The notes under the pieces are model-generated. The model was not told where the DNA came from. It was given only the letters and a program-made list of their open reading frames with translations, and did no database searches. A stretch of 64,000 bases of DNA from JBNIDL01 sp050108195. Lineage in GTDB: Bacteria > Pseudomonadota > Gammaproteobacteria > Enterobacterales > Enterobacteriaceae. The DNA lies in NCBI GenBank assembly GCA_050108195.1, contig JBNIDL010000001.1, positions 62,001-126,000 of the forward strand, written 5' to 3'. Shown here piece after piece: positions 32,832 through 42,357 of the stretch (the first letter of the stretch is position 1; each line of letters opens with the position of its first letter). Made by a program: the position numbers and the translations under genes.

Positions 32832-33650
32832 ATGAAAAACAAATGTTTTAGTTCTCCTTTTATATTAATAGATGGATTTTTTGTTTTGTATAGATCTTAT
32901 TATTCTTTTCCAAAATTAAAAAATAAAAAAGGAGAATACATAGGAGCTATATATGGAACTATAAGAATAATAAAGAAATTAATAAATATGTATTGTCCAA
33001 CACATATGGTAGTAGTATTTGATTCAAAAGGTAAAACTTTTAGGAATAAAATTTTTAATGAATATAAATCAAATAGACCTCCTATGCCTAAAGAATTAAA
33101 AAATCAGATATTACCATTGTGTAAAATAATAAAAAATATGGGTATACAATTTATTAGTGTTAGCGGAGTAGAAGCTGACGATGTTATAGGGACATTATCG
33201 TTAGAAGCTGAAAAAAACAAAAAAAAAGTTTTAATAGGAACTGGTGATAAAGATATTACTCAACTGGTATCTTCTTATGTAAATATGATAGACGTATTTT
33301 CTAATAATATTACAGGTCCTAAAGAAGTAAAATTAAAATTTGGAGTTCCGCCTAAATTAATCGCAGACTATTTAGCTTTGGTCGGAGATAATGCAGATAA
33401 TGTTCCTGGAGTTCCTGGTATAGGAAAAAAAACTGCGGTAATTCTCCTAGAAAAAATAGGAAATATTTTCACTTTATACAAATCATTGGAAAAAATAAGT
33501 ATTTTAAAAATAAAAAATCAAAAAACAATTATTTTTAATTTAAAACAATACAAAGAAATTGCTTTTTTATCATATAAACTGACCAAAATAAAAACAGATG
33601 TTAATATAAATAAAAAATATTGCCAATTTAAAATAAAAAAATATTTATAA
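32832..33650 (+). CDS. polA: 5'-3' exonuclease (DNA polymerase I N-terminal domain only)
   Basis: Flap/5' nuclease that removes RNA primers. Metal-binding acidic residues appear in LIDGFFVLYRSYYSFP, VVFDSKGKTFR, VEADDVIGTL and GTGDKDITQL, and the helix-hairpin-helix region reads GDNADNVPGVPGIGKKTA. The protein ends at 272 residues, whereas E. coli PolA has 928: the proofreading and polymerase (Klenow) domains are absent and convergent recG starts its 3' end 3 bases later. Such nuclease-only polA genes are known in Buchnera. Confidence 0.95.
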   Translation: MKNKCFSSPFILIDGFFVLYRSYYSFPKLKNKKGEYIGAIYGTIRIIKKLINMYCPTHMVVVFDSKGKTFRNKIFNEYKSNRPPMPKELKNQILPLCKIIKNMGIQFISVSGVEADDVIGTLSLEAEKNKKKVLIGTGDKDITQLVSSYVNMIDVFSNNITGPKEVKLKFGVPPKLIADYLALVGDNADNVPGVPGIGKKTAVILLEKIGNIFTLYKSLEKISILKIKNQKTIIFNLKQYKEIAFLSYKLTKIKTDVNINKKYCQFKIKKYL

Positions 33651-33653
33651 ACG

Positions 33654-35648
33654 TTACTTCCATCTATTAATAATTTCTTTGCAATTTTTTTTATTATTTT
33701 CATGTAAATATTTTGCAATTTTTTTAGCTTGTGTTAAAAAATTATAATTGTTTTTTAGAATTAAATCTTTATCAAATGTGTTACCTGATTGTTTTATTCC
33801 AAAAATATCTCCTGGCCCTCTATTTTCTAAATCTTTTTTTGAAATTTCTATTCCATTTTTATATTTTTTTATTATTTTTAGTCTGTTTATAGCTTTTTTT
33901 TTTATTTTTTTATAACTATATAAAAGAATACAGTAACATTTCTCGTTATTTCTTCCTACTCTTCCTCTTAATTGATGAAGTTGAGACAATCCAAATCTTT
34001 CAGAATTATCTATTACAATAACTTTTGCATTTTTTATATCTATTCCTACTTCTATAACTGTAGTAGTAATTAATATACTAATTGAATTATTTATAAACAT
34101 ATCAACAATTTTTTTTTTTCTTTCTCTCTTTAATTTACTGTGCATAATTTCTACTTTTATTGATTTATTTTTTTTTATAAATTCTTTTTTTATAAATTCT
34201 GTTGTAACTAAATTTTTTGAATTTTGTTTATTTTCGATTAAAGGGCAAACCCAGAAAGCTTGTTTGTTTTTTTTAATACATAATTTTATAAGATTTTCTA
34301 TAATTTTACTTCTGTGTATATCTTTTATTATAGATGTTTTTATATTTTTTTTGTTTGGTAAAGGTTTTATATAAGAAACCTTAAAATTTTTATAAAAAGT
34401 ATTTGCTAAAGTTCTAGGTATAGGTGTTGCTGTTATTATAAGTTTATGAATAATTTTAGTATTCGTTTGTTTGTTAAATAACATAGATCTTTGAGAAACT
34501 CCGAATTTATGTTGCTCATCTATTATAGCTAATCCTAAAAAAGGTGTTTTTAAATTTCTATTTAATACAGCATGCGTTCCTATAATCATTTTAATTTTAT
34601 TTAACAATATATCTTTAAATAAAATATTTTTTAAATTTTTATTTTGTTTACTTATGAATAAACAAGTTTTGATTTTAAACTTTTTAAACCAAAAATTAAA
34701 AAAATTAAAATGTTGCTTAGCCAACAGTTCTGTAGGTACCATTAATATTACTTGATATCCATTTTTTATCATATTAAAAGAAACTAACATAGAAATTATT
34801 GTTTTTCCGGATCCTACATCACCTTGCAAAAGTCTTAACATAGGCTTACTGTTTTTAATGTCTTTATTTATTTTTTTTAAGGCTTTTATTTGTGATTTTG
34901 TTAATTTATACGGAAGAAGTTTTAATAATTCTTTAGAAAAAAATTTTTTTAAATTTACAGAATATGTTTTAACTCTATTTAAAGATCTATTTCTTTTTTC
35001 TTTTGTTAAATAATAGCATATTGCTTTTTCTAAAATTAAACTTCTTTTAGCTAGTAATATTTTATTAATTTCCTTTTTTTTAGGATTGTGTATAATATTA
35101 ATAGATTCTTTAAAAGTCATAAAATTTTTGTATATTCTACTTGGCAATAATTCTTTATTTAACATGTTTTTATTAAACATTTTTAAATAATTTAAAACTA
35201 TTTTTCTAATTATATTTTGATTATATCCTTTAATTAATGGATAAACTGGAGTTAAAGTTTTAGAAAGTTTAATATTATTAAAAGAATTAAATATTTCGTA
35301 TTTAGGTTGACATATTTCATATTTTTTATTATTAAATATGTTTATTGTTCCGTAAACAGTAATCCATTTTCCAAGTAATAAGTTTTTTATCATATTTTTT
35401 GTAAAATAAAAAAATTTTATTAAGAAAATTAAATTATCTCTTAAGATTGAACATATGAGTATTTTTTTAGTGTTTATAACTCTTACTATTTTTCCGTAAG
35501 TAAAAATAACTTTTTTATTTTTAATTTCATTAAAAAAATGGAATTTTGTTTTATCTTCATATTTTATTGGAAAATGTAACAAAAGATTATTAATTTTTAA
35601 TTTTTTAGAAAGTTTTTTTTCATAAGAAAGTAAAGTTGAATTTTTCAT
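33654..35648 (-). CDS. recG: ATP-dependent DNA helicase RecG
   Basis: A branch-migrating helicase that rescues stalled forks. Walker A LLQGDVGSGKT is at about residues 273-283, the DEAD-like box is IIDEQHKFGV, and ITATPIPRTL and QLRGRVGR are motifs III and VI. Length is 664 against 693. It is downstream of gmk in the same direction; rpoZ, spoT and trmH, which lie between them in E. coli, are missing. Confidence 0.96.
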   Translation of the reverse strand: MKNSTLLSYEKKLSKKLKINNLLLHFPIKYEDKTKFHFFNEIKNKKVIFTYGKIVRVINTKKILICSILRDNLIFLIKFFYFTKNMIKNLLLGKWITVYGTINIFNNKKYEICQPKYEIFNSFNNIKLSKTLTPVYPLIKGYNQNIIRKIVLNYLKMFNKNMLNKELLPSRIYKNFMTFKESINIIHNPKKKEINKILLAKRSLILEKAICYYLTKEKRNRSLNRVKTYSVNLKKFFSKELLKLLPYKLTKSQIKALKKINKDIKNSKPMLRLLQGDVGSGKTIISMLVSFNMIKNGYQVILMVPTELLAKQHFNFFNFWFKKFKIKTCLFISKQNKNLKNILFKDILLNKIKMIIGTHAVLNRNLKTPFLGLAIIDEQHKFGVSQRSMLFNKQTNTKIIHKLIITATPIPRTLANTFYKNFKVSYIKPLPNKKNIKTSIIKDIHRSKIIENLIKLCIKKNKQAFWVCPLIENKQNSKNLVTTEFIKKEFIKKNKSIKVEIMHSKLKRERKKKIVDMFINNSISILITTTVIEVGIDIKNAKVIVIDNSERFGLSQLHQLRGRVGRNNEKCYCILLYSYKKIKKKAINRLKIIKKYKNGIEISKKDLENRGPGDIFGIKQSGNTFDKDLILKNNYNFLTQAKKIAKYLHENNKKNCKEIINRWK

Positions 35649-35670
35649 TATAAAAATTTAGTAAATTTGA

Positions 35671-36306
35671 CTAATAACCATTAATTAATTTTTTTATCAA
35701 ATGTTCGTTTTTGTCTGATTTTAGTGCAAGTTTATTAGATTTATTTCTTATAGAATACACAATTTCTTTTATTTTATTTATTGAAATTTCAATTACTTTA
35801 TTTACTATAAGATAATCGTAATGTTTATAATACTTTATAATTTTGAAATAATCATTTATTCTTTTTTCTTCTAAAATTTTATTTTTTTCTCTTTTTTTTA
35901 GTCTACTATGTAACTCTTTTATTGAAGGTGGAAGTATAAGTATACTTTTTGTAATATCAGGATATTTTTTCCTTATTTGATTAGCTCCTTTCCAATCTAT
36001 TTCTAAAAATACATCATTTTTTTCTTTCAAACATTTATTTACAAAATAAATACTTGTTCCATAATAATTACCAAATATTTTCTCATATTCTAAAAAAATA
36101 TTTTTTGAAATCATTTTTTTAAATTTTTTTTTAGAGATAAAAAAATAGTTTATTTTATTTTTTTCAGTTTCTCTCATTAGCCTGGTAGTATAAGATATAG
36201 AAAGTTTTATATTAGATATTAATTTACTTTTTAATATTTTATTTATTACACTAGATTTTCCGGTTCCACTAGGACCTGATATTATATAAATAAAGTTTTT
36301 TTTCAT
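35671..36306 (-). CDS. gmk: Guanylate kinase Gmk
   Basis: It phosphorylates GMP to GDP. The P-loop IISGPSGTGKSSV is at residues 8-20, followed by SISYTTR, the GMP-binding YEKIFGNYYGTS and LEIDWKGA. Length is 211 against 207. It lies 17 bases after dut on the same strand. rpoZ, its usual operon partner, is absent next to it. Confidence 0.96.
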   Translation of the reverse strand: MKKNFIYIISGPSGTGKSSVINKILKSKLISNIKLSISYTTRLMRETEKNKINYFFISKKKFKKMISKNIFLEYEKIFGNYYGTSIYFVNKCLKEKNDVFLEIDWKGANQIRKKYPDITKSILILPPSIKELHSRLKKREKNKILEEKRINDYFKIIKYYKHYDYLIVNKVIEISINKIKEIVYSIRNKSNKLALKSDKNEHLIKKLINGY

Positions 36307-36323
36307 AATTTATAATAAGAAAA

Positions 36324-36779
36324 TTAATTTCTTCCAGAATGCCCGAATCCTTTTTCACCTCTTTTGCTTAATGAAAATTCTTTTACAAAATCGAATTTTA
36401 TTTTTATTATTGGTATAAATACAATTTGTGCTATTCTTTCTATTGGTTTAATAAAATAAGAATTTTTACTGTTGTTAAATAAAGATATAATTATTTCACC
36501 TTGATAATCAGAATCTATTAAACCTATCGAATTTTTTAAAATTATACCATGTTTTATACTCAATCCAGATCTTGGAATTAATATAGCTGCTATATTTTTG
36601 TTTTTTATGTAAATAGATATACCAGATTTTATAATTACATCTTTTTTAGGTTTTAGTTCTATTTCTTCATCGATACATGCTCTTAAATCTAATCCTGCTG
36701 CGCCACTAGTTTGATATTTAGGAATTAATTTTTTTTTTATTTTTTTATTTAATATTTTTATTTTTATAATTTTTTCCAT
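36324..36779 (-). CDS. dut: dUTP pyrophosphatase Dut
   Basis: It hydrolyses dUTP to dUMP, keeping uracil out of DNA. The trimeric dUTPase motifs are in order: AAGLDLRA, PRSGLSIKHG, GLIDSDYQGEI, RIAQIVFIP and the C-terminal RGEKGFGHSGR. Length is 151, as in E. coli. In E. coli dfp (coaBC) lies immediately upstream; here it is replaced by a 529-base spacer. Confidence 0.97.
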   Translation of the reverse strand: MEKIIKIKILNKKIKKKLIPKYQTSGAAGLDLRACIDEEIELKPKKDVIIKSGISIYIKNKNIAAILIPRSGLSIKHGIILKNSIGLIDSDYQGEIIISLFNNSKNSYFIKPIERIAQIVFIPIIKIKFDFVKEFSLSKRGEKGFGHSGRN

Positions 36780-37308
36780 ATAACTCCATTATTGTTTTAA
36801 TTAATATAATTAAAAAAAATTTTTCTATTTAATTCTATTTTTTTAAAAATATTTTCTATTGTTTTATTAAATAAATTTAGGAAAAATTTATATACTATTA
36901 AAATAAATTATATTAACTATTTTTTAGCTGCTTTTTAAATAATTTATTTTAATGTTATATTTTTTTAACAAATTTATTTTTATTTAATATTTCTAATTTT
37001 TTAATTTTGTTTATTTTTCTAAAAACTCTTAGATAGAACTATTAATTTATTAATTATTTTTTAACAATTATTATATGTTAATATTTGCAAAAATTTTTTT
37101 GCCTATGTTTTTTTGGTTTTTTTAATTTTGTTACTAATTTTGAAATATGTACCAAAAAAGTGAAAATATTTATTAATTTTAATTGTTATTAAGCATTAAC
37201 TTTTTAATTTATTTTCAAATGAAATTTAAAATTATAATTTATTTTTTTCTTGAATAATATTATATTTAATTTAAATATTAAATAAAACAAAAAAGTTATG
37301 GTAAAGTT
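36780..37308. other. 529-base AT-rich non-coding spacer between divergent dut and rpmB
   Basis: No open frame of useful length and no RNA gene that I recognise. It is nearly all A and T. A short perfect inverted repeat, GCAAAAA-TT-TTTTTGC, is at 37087-37102. It occupies the place of dfp (coaBC) and radC in E. coli; I could not see a recognisable remnant of either. It probably carries the divergent promoters of dut-gmk-recG and rpmB-rpmG. Confidence 0.6.
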
Positions 37309-37530
37309 ATGTCTAAAATATGTATAATAACGAATAAAAAGTCAATTGTAGGAAATAAAAGATCACATTCTATGAACAGTAAAAAAAGAATATTTTTAGC
37401 AAATATTCAAAAAAAAAAATTTTGGTCAGAAAAAAATAATAAATATATTAAAATATTTGTCTCAAAAAAAGGCATAAAAATGATAAAAAAAAAAGGAATA
37501 GATTATTTTTATGATAAAATTAAAAGGTAA
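37309..37530 (+). CDS. rpmB: 50S ribosomal protein L28 RpmB
   Basis: Large-subunit protein. [20 protein letters not shown], then [15 protein letters not shown], is a clear L28 N-terminus; KGIDYF is the conserved end. Length is 73 against 78. rpmG follows after 5 bases as in E. coli. GGTAAAG before the ATG is only a weak ribosome site. Confidence 0.95.
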   Translation: MSKICIITNKKSIVGNKRSHSMNSKKRIFLANIQKKKFWSEKNNKYIKIFVSKKGIKMIKKKGIDYFYDKIKR

Positions 37531-37535
37531 AGTTC

Positions 37536-37700
37536 ATGTCGGCTCGTAAAAAAATAATAAAATTAATATCTTCTGCTAATACCGGTCATTTTTATACAAC
37601 TAAAAAAAGTAAAAAATTTCAAGCTACCTTAAAGAAAATAAAATTAAAAAAATTTGATCCTGTATTAAAAAAACACGTTATTTATAATGAAAAAAAATAA
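37536..37700 (+). CDS. rpmG: 50S ribosomal protein L33 RpmG
   Basis: My translation from the ATG at 37536 gives 54 residues ending at TAA 37698-37700: it begins [20 protein letters not shown] and ends [17 protein letters not shown], against 55 residues in E. coli L33. SSAxTGHFYTT and KKFDPV are diagnostic. It is downstream of rpmB; mutM, next in E. coli, is missing, and convergent coaD ends 5 bases away. Confidence 0.96.
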   Translation: MSARKKIIKLISSANTGHFYTTKKSKKFQATLKKIKLKKFDPVLKKHVIYNEKK

Positions 37701-37705
37701 ATTTT

Positions 37706-38197
37706 TTAATTTTTTAACAATCTCCGCTTTATTTCTTTGCTTAAAGGAATAGGTAAAAAATTGTCAGCGATTCCATTATTAAGAACTATTTCTTTTACTA
37801 AACTAGAAGAAAGAATTGAATATTTTCTACTAGAAAACAAAATAATAGTTTCTATATTAGATTTAAGGGAAGAATTTATTCTAAATAATTCTAATTCTTT
37901 TTGAAAATCAAATATATTACGTAATCCTCTTACAAAAACATTTATTTTTTTTTTTTTTGATAATTTAGAAGTAAGACCTTTGAACCCTATTACACTTACA
38001 TTTTTTATTTTTAATGTAGCTTTTTTACAGAAAGAAATTCTTTCCTCAAAACTAAAAATACTGTTTTTTTTATGGTATGATACTGCTACTAAAACTTTGT
38101 CGAACAATTTTGAAGATCTATTAATTATATCTACATGACCGTTTGTTATAGGGTCAAAAGTTCCTGCGAATATGCATTTTTTTGAATTACTTTTCAT
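37706..38197 (-). CDS. coaD: Phosphopantetheine adenylyltransferase CoaD
   Basis: It makes dephospho-CoA from 4'-phosphopantetheine and ATP. The nucleotidyl-transferase motif AGTFDPITNGHVD (residues 11-23) contains the TxGH signature, and the ISSSLVKEI-like segment SILSSSLVKEI is the C-terminal signature. Length is 163 against 159. waaA, its usual E. coli neighbour, is absent. Confidence 0.95.
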   Translation of the reverse strand: MKSNSKKCIFAGTFDPITNGHVDIINRSSKLFDKVLVAVSYHKKNSIFSFEERISFCKKATLKIKNVSVIGFKGLTSKLSKKKKINVFVRGLRNIFDFQKELELFRINSSLKSNIETIILFSSRKYSILSSSLVKEIVLNNGIADNFLPIPLSKEIKRRLLKN

Positions 38198-38308
38198 TGT
38201 CTATAACTTATTATAATATTATATTTATTATATTATTTAGTATAAATATATATTTACTAAAATAATATCTATTACTATAACATTAAAAAAACAGTTTAGG
38301 TAAAATTA

Positions 38309-39265
38309 ATGATAAAAAAAGTTGGCGTATTAACTAGTGGAGGTGATGCACCTGGAATGAACGCAGCTGTTAGAGCTATAGTTAGGACAGGTATACATGA
38401 AGGAATTAAAGTTTACGGTATATATGGGGGGTATTTAGGATTATATAAAAACAATATAAAACTATTAAATAGATATAGTGTGTCTGATATAATTAACAGA
38501 GGTGGTACTTTTCTAGGTTCTTCTAGGTTTTTAGAATTTAAAAAAAGAAAAATAAGAGAGGTTTCTATAAAAAATATGAAAAATATTGGTATAGAAGCCT
38601 TGATTGTAATAGGAGGAAATGGATCATATTTAGGGGCCCAAAAATTATTTGAAATGGAATTTCCTTGCATAGTCATACCAGGTACAATAGATAATGATAT
38701 TATAGGAACAGATTACTCAATAGGATATTTTACTGCTTTAGAAAATATTTTAAAAGCAGTTGATAATATAAGAGATACTTCTAGCTCTCATCAAAGAATA
38801 TATATAATAGAAATTATGGGAAGAAATTGTGGTAATTTGACTATGAATGCTGCAATAGGCGGTGGATGCGATTTTATAATAGTTCCAGAAATTAAATTTG
38901 CTTTAAAAGAACTAATTTTAGAAATAAAAAACGGCTTATCTAAAGGTAAAAAACATTCTATTATTTTAATAACAGAAAATATTTGCAATATATCTAAATT
39001 AGCAGAAAAAATAGAACTAGAGACAGGTAAAGAGTCACGTACTACAGTGTTGGGTCATATACAAAGAGGGGGTATACCAGTAGCTTTTGATAGAATATTG
39101 GCATCTAGAATGGGATCATACTCAATTATATCTTTAATGAAAGGAAAAATTGGCAAATGTATTGGTATACATAAAGATAATATTATAAGTTATGATTTTG
39201 TTAAAAAAAATAATGAGAAGCCTTTTAGAAAAGATATTTTAGAAATGGCTAAGAAACTATTTTAG
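38309..39265 (+). CDS. pfkA: 6-phosphofructokinase PfkA, with Asn at the Mg-binding Asp103 position
   Basis: It phosphorylates fructose 6-phosphate in glycolysis. [34 protein letters not shown] (catalytic Asp128, which is E. coli Asp127), [14 protein letters not shown] and GHIQRGG are conserved. Length is 318 against 320. The ATP/Mg motif GGDGS reads GGNGS here: residue 104 is Asn, coded AAT, where E. coli Asp103 binds magnesium. All else looks functional. Its end overlaps convergent tpiA by 9 bases. Confidence 0.96.
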   Translation: MIKKVGVLTSGGDAPGMNAAVRAIVRTGIHEGIKVYGIYGGYLGLYKNNIKLLNRYSVSDIINRGGTFLGSSRFLEFKKRKIREVSIKNMKNIGIEALIVIGGNGSYLGAQKLFEMEFPCIVIPGTIDNDIIGTDYSIGYFTALENILKAVDNIRDTSSSHQRIYIIEIMGRNCGNLTMNAAIGGGCDFIIVPEIKFALKELILEIKNGLSKGKKHSIILITENICNISKLAEKIELETGKESRTTVLGHIQRGGIPVAFDRILASRMGSYSIISLMKGKIGKCIGIHKDNIISYDFVKKNNEKPFRKDILEMAKKLF

Positions 39266-40027
39266 TTTACCTAAAATTTTTTTTATTATTTTATAAAAAG
39301 AATTAAATTTTAATGAAGCATTTCCTATTAAAAAACCGTTTATAATTTTATTATCTAAAAAATCGATTATATTATTATGGTTTACTGATCCTCCATATTG
39401 ATATATAATTGAATTAGATATTTCGTAATTGTTTTTTTTTATGTAGTTTTTTATTTTTTTTATTATTTTTATTACATGATTAGGATTTGCACAATATCCA
39501 GTTCCTATTGACCATATAGGTTCGTATGCAATAACTACTTTTCTTAACGATTTTATACCAAATTTTTTTATTATCAATTTTATTTGACTTAAACATACTT
39601 CATAGGATTTATTCATTTTAAATTCTTCAATGTTTTCACCAACACATATAATTGGAGTTATTTTGTTTTTGTAAGAAATAAAAAACTTTTCGGATACTAT
39701 TTCATTAGTTTCTTTATGAAAAAATCTTCTTTCTGAATGACCTAAAATTACATATTTTATGTTTAAATCTTTTAGCATTTTTATAGAAATTTCTCCAGTA
39801 AAAGCTCCATATATGTTGGTGTCAACATTTTGTGCAGACAAAAAAATATTTTTACTGTTTATTAGTCTTTTGTATACAAATCCTGTATATATAATAGGAA
39901 TAGCAATAACTATTTTTAAGTTACTTAATTCATCTTTTATCTTATCTAACTTTTTAAAAAAAGAAAGAACATGCTTTTTAGTACCATTTAATTTCCAATT
40001 ACCAATAATTAAAAAATCTTTAGTCAT
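39257..40027 (-). CDS. tpiA: Triosephosphate isomerase TpiA
   Basis: It interconverts dihydroxyacetone phosphate and glyceraldehyde 3-phosphate. GNWKLNG (Lys12), [10 protein letters not shown] with the catalytic His, [11 protein letters not shown] with the catalytic Glu and QYGGSV are all present. Length is 256 against 255. fpr lies 5 bases upstream on the same strand, much closer than in E. coli. Confidence 0.97.
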   Translation of the reverse strand: MTKDFLIIGNWKLNGTKKHVLSFFKKLDKIKDELSNLKIVIAIPIIYTGFVYKRLINSKNIFLSAQNVDTNIYGAFTGEISIKMLKDLNIKYVILGHSERRFFHKETNEIVSEKFFISYKNKITPIICVGENIEEFKMNKSYEVCLSQIKLIIKKFGIKSLRKVVIAYEPIWSIGTGYCANPNHVIKIIKKIKNYIKKNNYEISNSIIYQYGGSVNHNNIIDFLDNKIINGFLIGNASLKFNSFYKIIKKILGKLK

Positions 40028-40032
40028 TTTAT

Positions 40033-40788
40033 TTACCAGTATTGTTCTGTGGTTATATTACCAATTTTTAGTTTTGTATTTTGTATCATTCCTCTTTTCA
40101 TTAATATTTTTTTAGTTTCTCTTACCATATTAGGATTTCCACACAACATAACATGGCTATCTTTTTTATTTATAGACATTTTTAAAGATTTTTCTAATTT
40201 CCCGTTTTTTATTAAATTTGTAATTCTACCAGACATTGAATGATATAAGTATTCTCTACTTATTATAAATCTAATAAACAATTTATTTTTATATTTTTTT
40301 TGTAAATAAATTAATCTAGGTAAAAAGCTTAAATCTTTAGCGAAACGTACAGCGTATATTAATATTATATTTTTAAATTTATTGAGATTTTTTCCATGAC
40401 TTAAAATAGATAAATAAGGGCCTATTGCTGTACCTGTAGATATCATCCAAAGTTTATTGCAAGGATTTATATTACATAATGTAAAATATCCTGAAGGTTG
40501 TTTAGATATTTTTATTAAATCGTTGACTTTTAATTTTTTTAAAGCGTTACTAAAAATTCCTTTATCTACAGATACAATATAAAATTCTAAATATTTTTCT
40601 TTTGGAGAATTTACATAAGAATAAGCTCTTTGGATATTTTTTCCATTTATTTTTATCTTCAATTTAGCAAATTGTCCGGCTATAAATTTATTTACAGAAG
40701 CTTTTATAATTATACTAAATAACCTTTTTGTCCAATTTATAACTTGTATAATTTCTCCAGTTACCCATAAATTCATTTCAATCCTCAA
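40033..40788 (-). CDS. fpr: Ferredoxin/flavodoxin-NADP reductase Fpr
   Basis: An FAD enzyme passing electrons between NADPH and ferredoxin or flavodoxin. The FAD-binding RAYSYVNSP is near residue 54, STGTAIGPYLSIL is the NADP pyrophosphate loop, and MLCGNPNMV is near the C-terminus. Length is 251 against 248. It lies between tpiA and glpK; glpX, next to it in E. coli, has gone. Confidence 0.93.
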   Translation of the reverse strand: MRIEMNLWVTGEIIQVINWTKRLFSIIIKASVNKFIAGQFAKLKIKINGKNIQRAYSYVNSPKEKYLEFYIVSVDKGIFSNALKKLKVNDLIKISKQPSGYFTLCNINPCNKLWMISTGTAIGPYLSILSHGKNLNKFKNIILIYAVRFAKDLSFLPRLIYLQKKYKNKLFIRFIISREYLYHSMSGRITNLIKNGKLEKSLKMSINKKDSHVMLCGNPNMVRETKKILMKRGMIQNTKLKIGNITTEQYW

Positions 40789-40807
40789 TTTATAAGTTTA
40801 AAAAAGT

Positions 40808-42298
40808 TCAGGAAATCATTTTTTTTAAAATTTTTTTCCAATTCTTATATCGTTGATTATACCTTTTGTTAACATTAGGTAAATATATTTTTTTTATTTT
40901 AACTTTGTTTTTTATTTCTTTTATGCTATTCCAGAAACCTATTGATAACCCTGCAAGATAAGCCGCTCCTAAAGAAGTAATTTCTTTAAATGATTGTTTT
41001 TTTATTGTCATATTTAACAAATCTGATTGAAACTGCATTAAAAAATTATTTGATGTTAATCCGCCATCAACATATAATGTTTTAATTTTTATTTTAAATT
41101 CATTTTTAATTAAATCTATTAAAGTTTTAGTTTGAAAAGCTATTGCTTCAAAAGAAGCTCTTAATATATGTTCAATTTTTGTGTTATTTCTTATTCCAAA
41201 AATAATTCCATTTATTTTTGTACTCCAATATGGAGTACCTAATCCTTCAAAACTAGGAATTATGTAAATGTCATTTGTATCTTTTACTTTTCTTGCATAA
41301 TACTCTAAATCTTCTATTTTTTTTACAAATTTCATTTTGCTACATAACCATTGTAACAAAGAGCCTGCTGAGAATGCCATACCTTCTAAAGCGTAATTTA
41401 TTTCACCTAAAGGACCACATGAAATAGTAGTTAACAGTTTATTTTTACTTATGATAGGTTTATTTCCGATGTTTACCAAAGAAAAACAACCAGTTCCGTA
41501 AGTGTTTTTTATTTTTCCTGAATAAAAACAAAAGTTTCCGTATAATGATGCTTGTTGATCTCCTATAACACTAGATATAGGAATTTTATTTTTATCGCCG
41601 TTATAAAGAATTACTTTTCCATATATAGCAGAAGATGACTTAACTATTGGTAATATGGATTTTGGAATTTTCATTTTTTTTAGTAAGTATTTATCCCATT
41701 TTAAAGTACGTATGTTAAATAACATTGTTCTTGAAGCATTTGTATAATCTGTAATATGTAATTTTTTATTAGTTAAATTCCATATTAACCATGTATCTAT
41801 AGTACCAAATAATAACTCACCTTTATTTGCTTTTTTTTCAGCATTTTTTACATTTTTTAATATCCATTTTATTTTAGTACTTGAAAAATATGGATGTATG
41901 GTAAGTCCAGTATTATAATTTATATATTTTTCTAAACCTTTTTTCTTCATTTCTTCACAAATTTTTTTTGTTCTTAAACACTTCCAAACAATTGCATTAT
42001 ATACAGGTTTGCCATTTCTTTTTTCCCATATTATTGTAGTTTCTCTTTGGTTTGTAATTCCTATACATGCTATTTGATTAGTATCTATACTGTATTTTAT
42101 TATTACATCAAATAAAACATATTTTTGATTATTTAGTATTTCTATTGGATTATGTTCTACCCAACCAGGCTTTGGGTAAATTTGAGTAAAATTTCTTTGT
42201 GAAATACAAACTATTTCAGCATTTTTGTTTATTATTGTAGCTCTTGAGCTAGTAGTTCCTTGATCTAAAACAATTATGTATTTTTTTTTTAATAACAT
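40808..42298 (-). CDS. glpK: Glycerol kinase GlpK
   Basis: It makes glycerol 3-phosphate from glycerol. KYIIVLDQGTTSSRA, the IYPKPGWVEHNP segment, GITNQRETT, TYGTGCF and ALEGMAFSAGS match E. coli. I start at the ATG at 42298 (496 residues against 502) because the E. coli N-terminus aligns there; the frame can be extended 11 codons upstream to a TTG, which is unlikely. glpF, the glycerol channel gene beside it in E. coli, is not here. Glycerol 3-phosphate could feed phospholipid synthesis. Confidence 0.95.
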   Translation of the reverse strand: MLLKKKYIIVLDQGTTSSRATIINKNAEIVCISQRNFTQIYPKPGWVEHNPIEILNNQKYVLFDVIIKYSIDTNQIACIGITNQRETTIIWEKRNGKPVYNAIVWKCLRTKKICEEMKKKGLEKYINYNTGLTIHPYFSSTKIKWILKNVKNAEKKANKGELLFGTIDTWLIWNLTNKKLHITDYTNASRTMLFNIRTLKWDKYLLKKMKIPKSILPIVKSSSAIYGKVILYNGDKNKIPISSVIGDQQASLYGNFCFYSGKIKNTYGTGCFSLVNIGNKPIISKNKLLTTISCGPLGEINYALEGMAFSAGSLLQWLCSKMKFVKKIEDLEYYARKVKDTNDIYIIPSFEGLGTPYWSTKINGIIFGIRNNTKIEHILRASFEAIAFQTKTLIDLIKNEFKIKIKTLYVDGGLTSNNFLMQFQSDLLNMTIKKQSFKEITSLGAAYLAGLSIGFWNSIKEIKNKVKIKKIYLPNVNKRYNQRYKNWKKILKKMIS

Positions 42299-42357
42299 TA
42301 AATTAAATTTTATTGTTTGGAAATAAGTCAATAAACATTAAATGAAAAAATATATAT

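Noticed and set aside
37087..37102. Rho-independent terminator at GCAAAAATTTTTTTGC
   Set aside because: The arms are almost all A/T with a two-base gap, too weak and tight for an RNA hairpin, and it lies between divergent genes.
39759..40243. Plus-strand frames of 118 and 64 codons opposite tpiA and fpr, hydrophobic
   Set aside because: Reverse complement of AT-rich, Lys/Ile-rich coding sequence often looks hydrophobic; tpiA and fpr are complete and conserved.
42298..42331. An 11-codon N-terminal extension of glpK starting at TTG 42331
   Set aside because: E. coli GlpK aligns from the ATG at 42298; the extension has no family match and no ribosome site.
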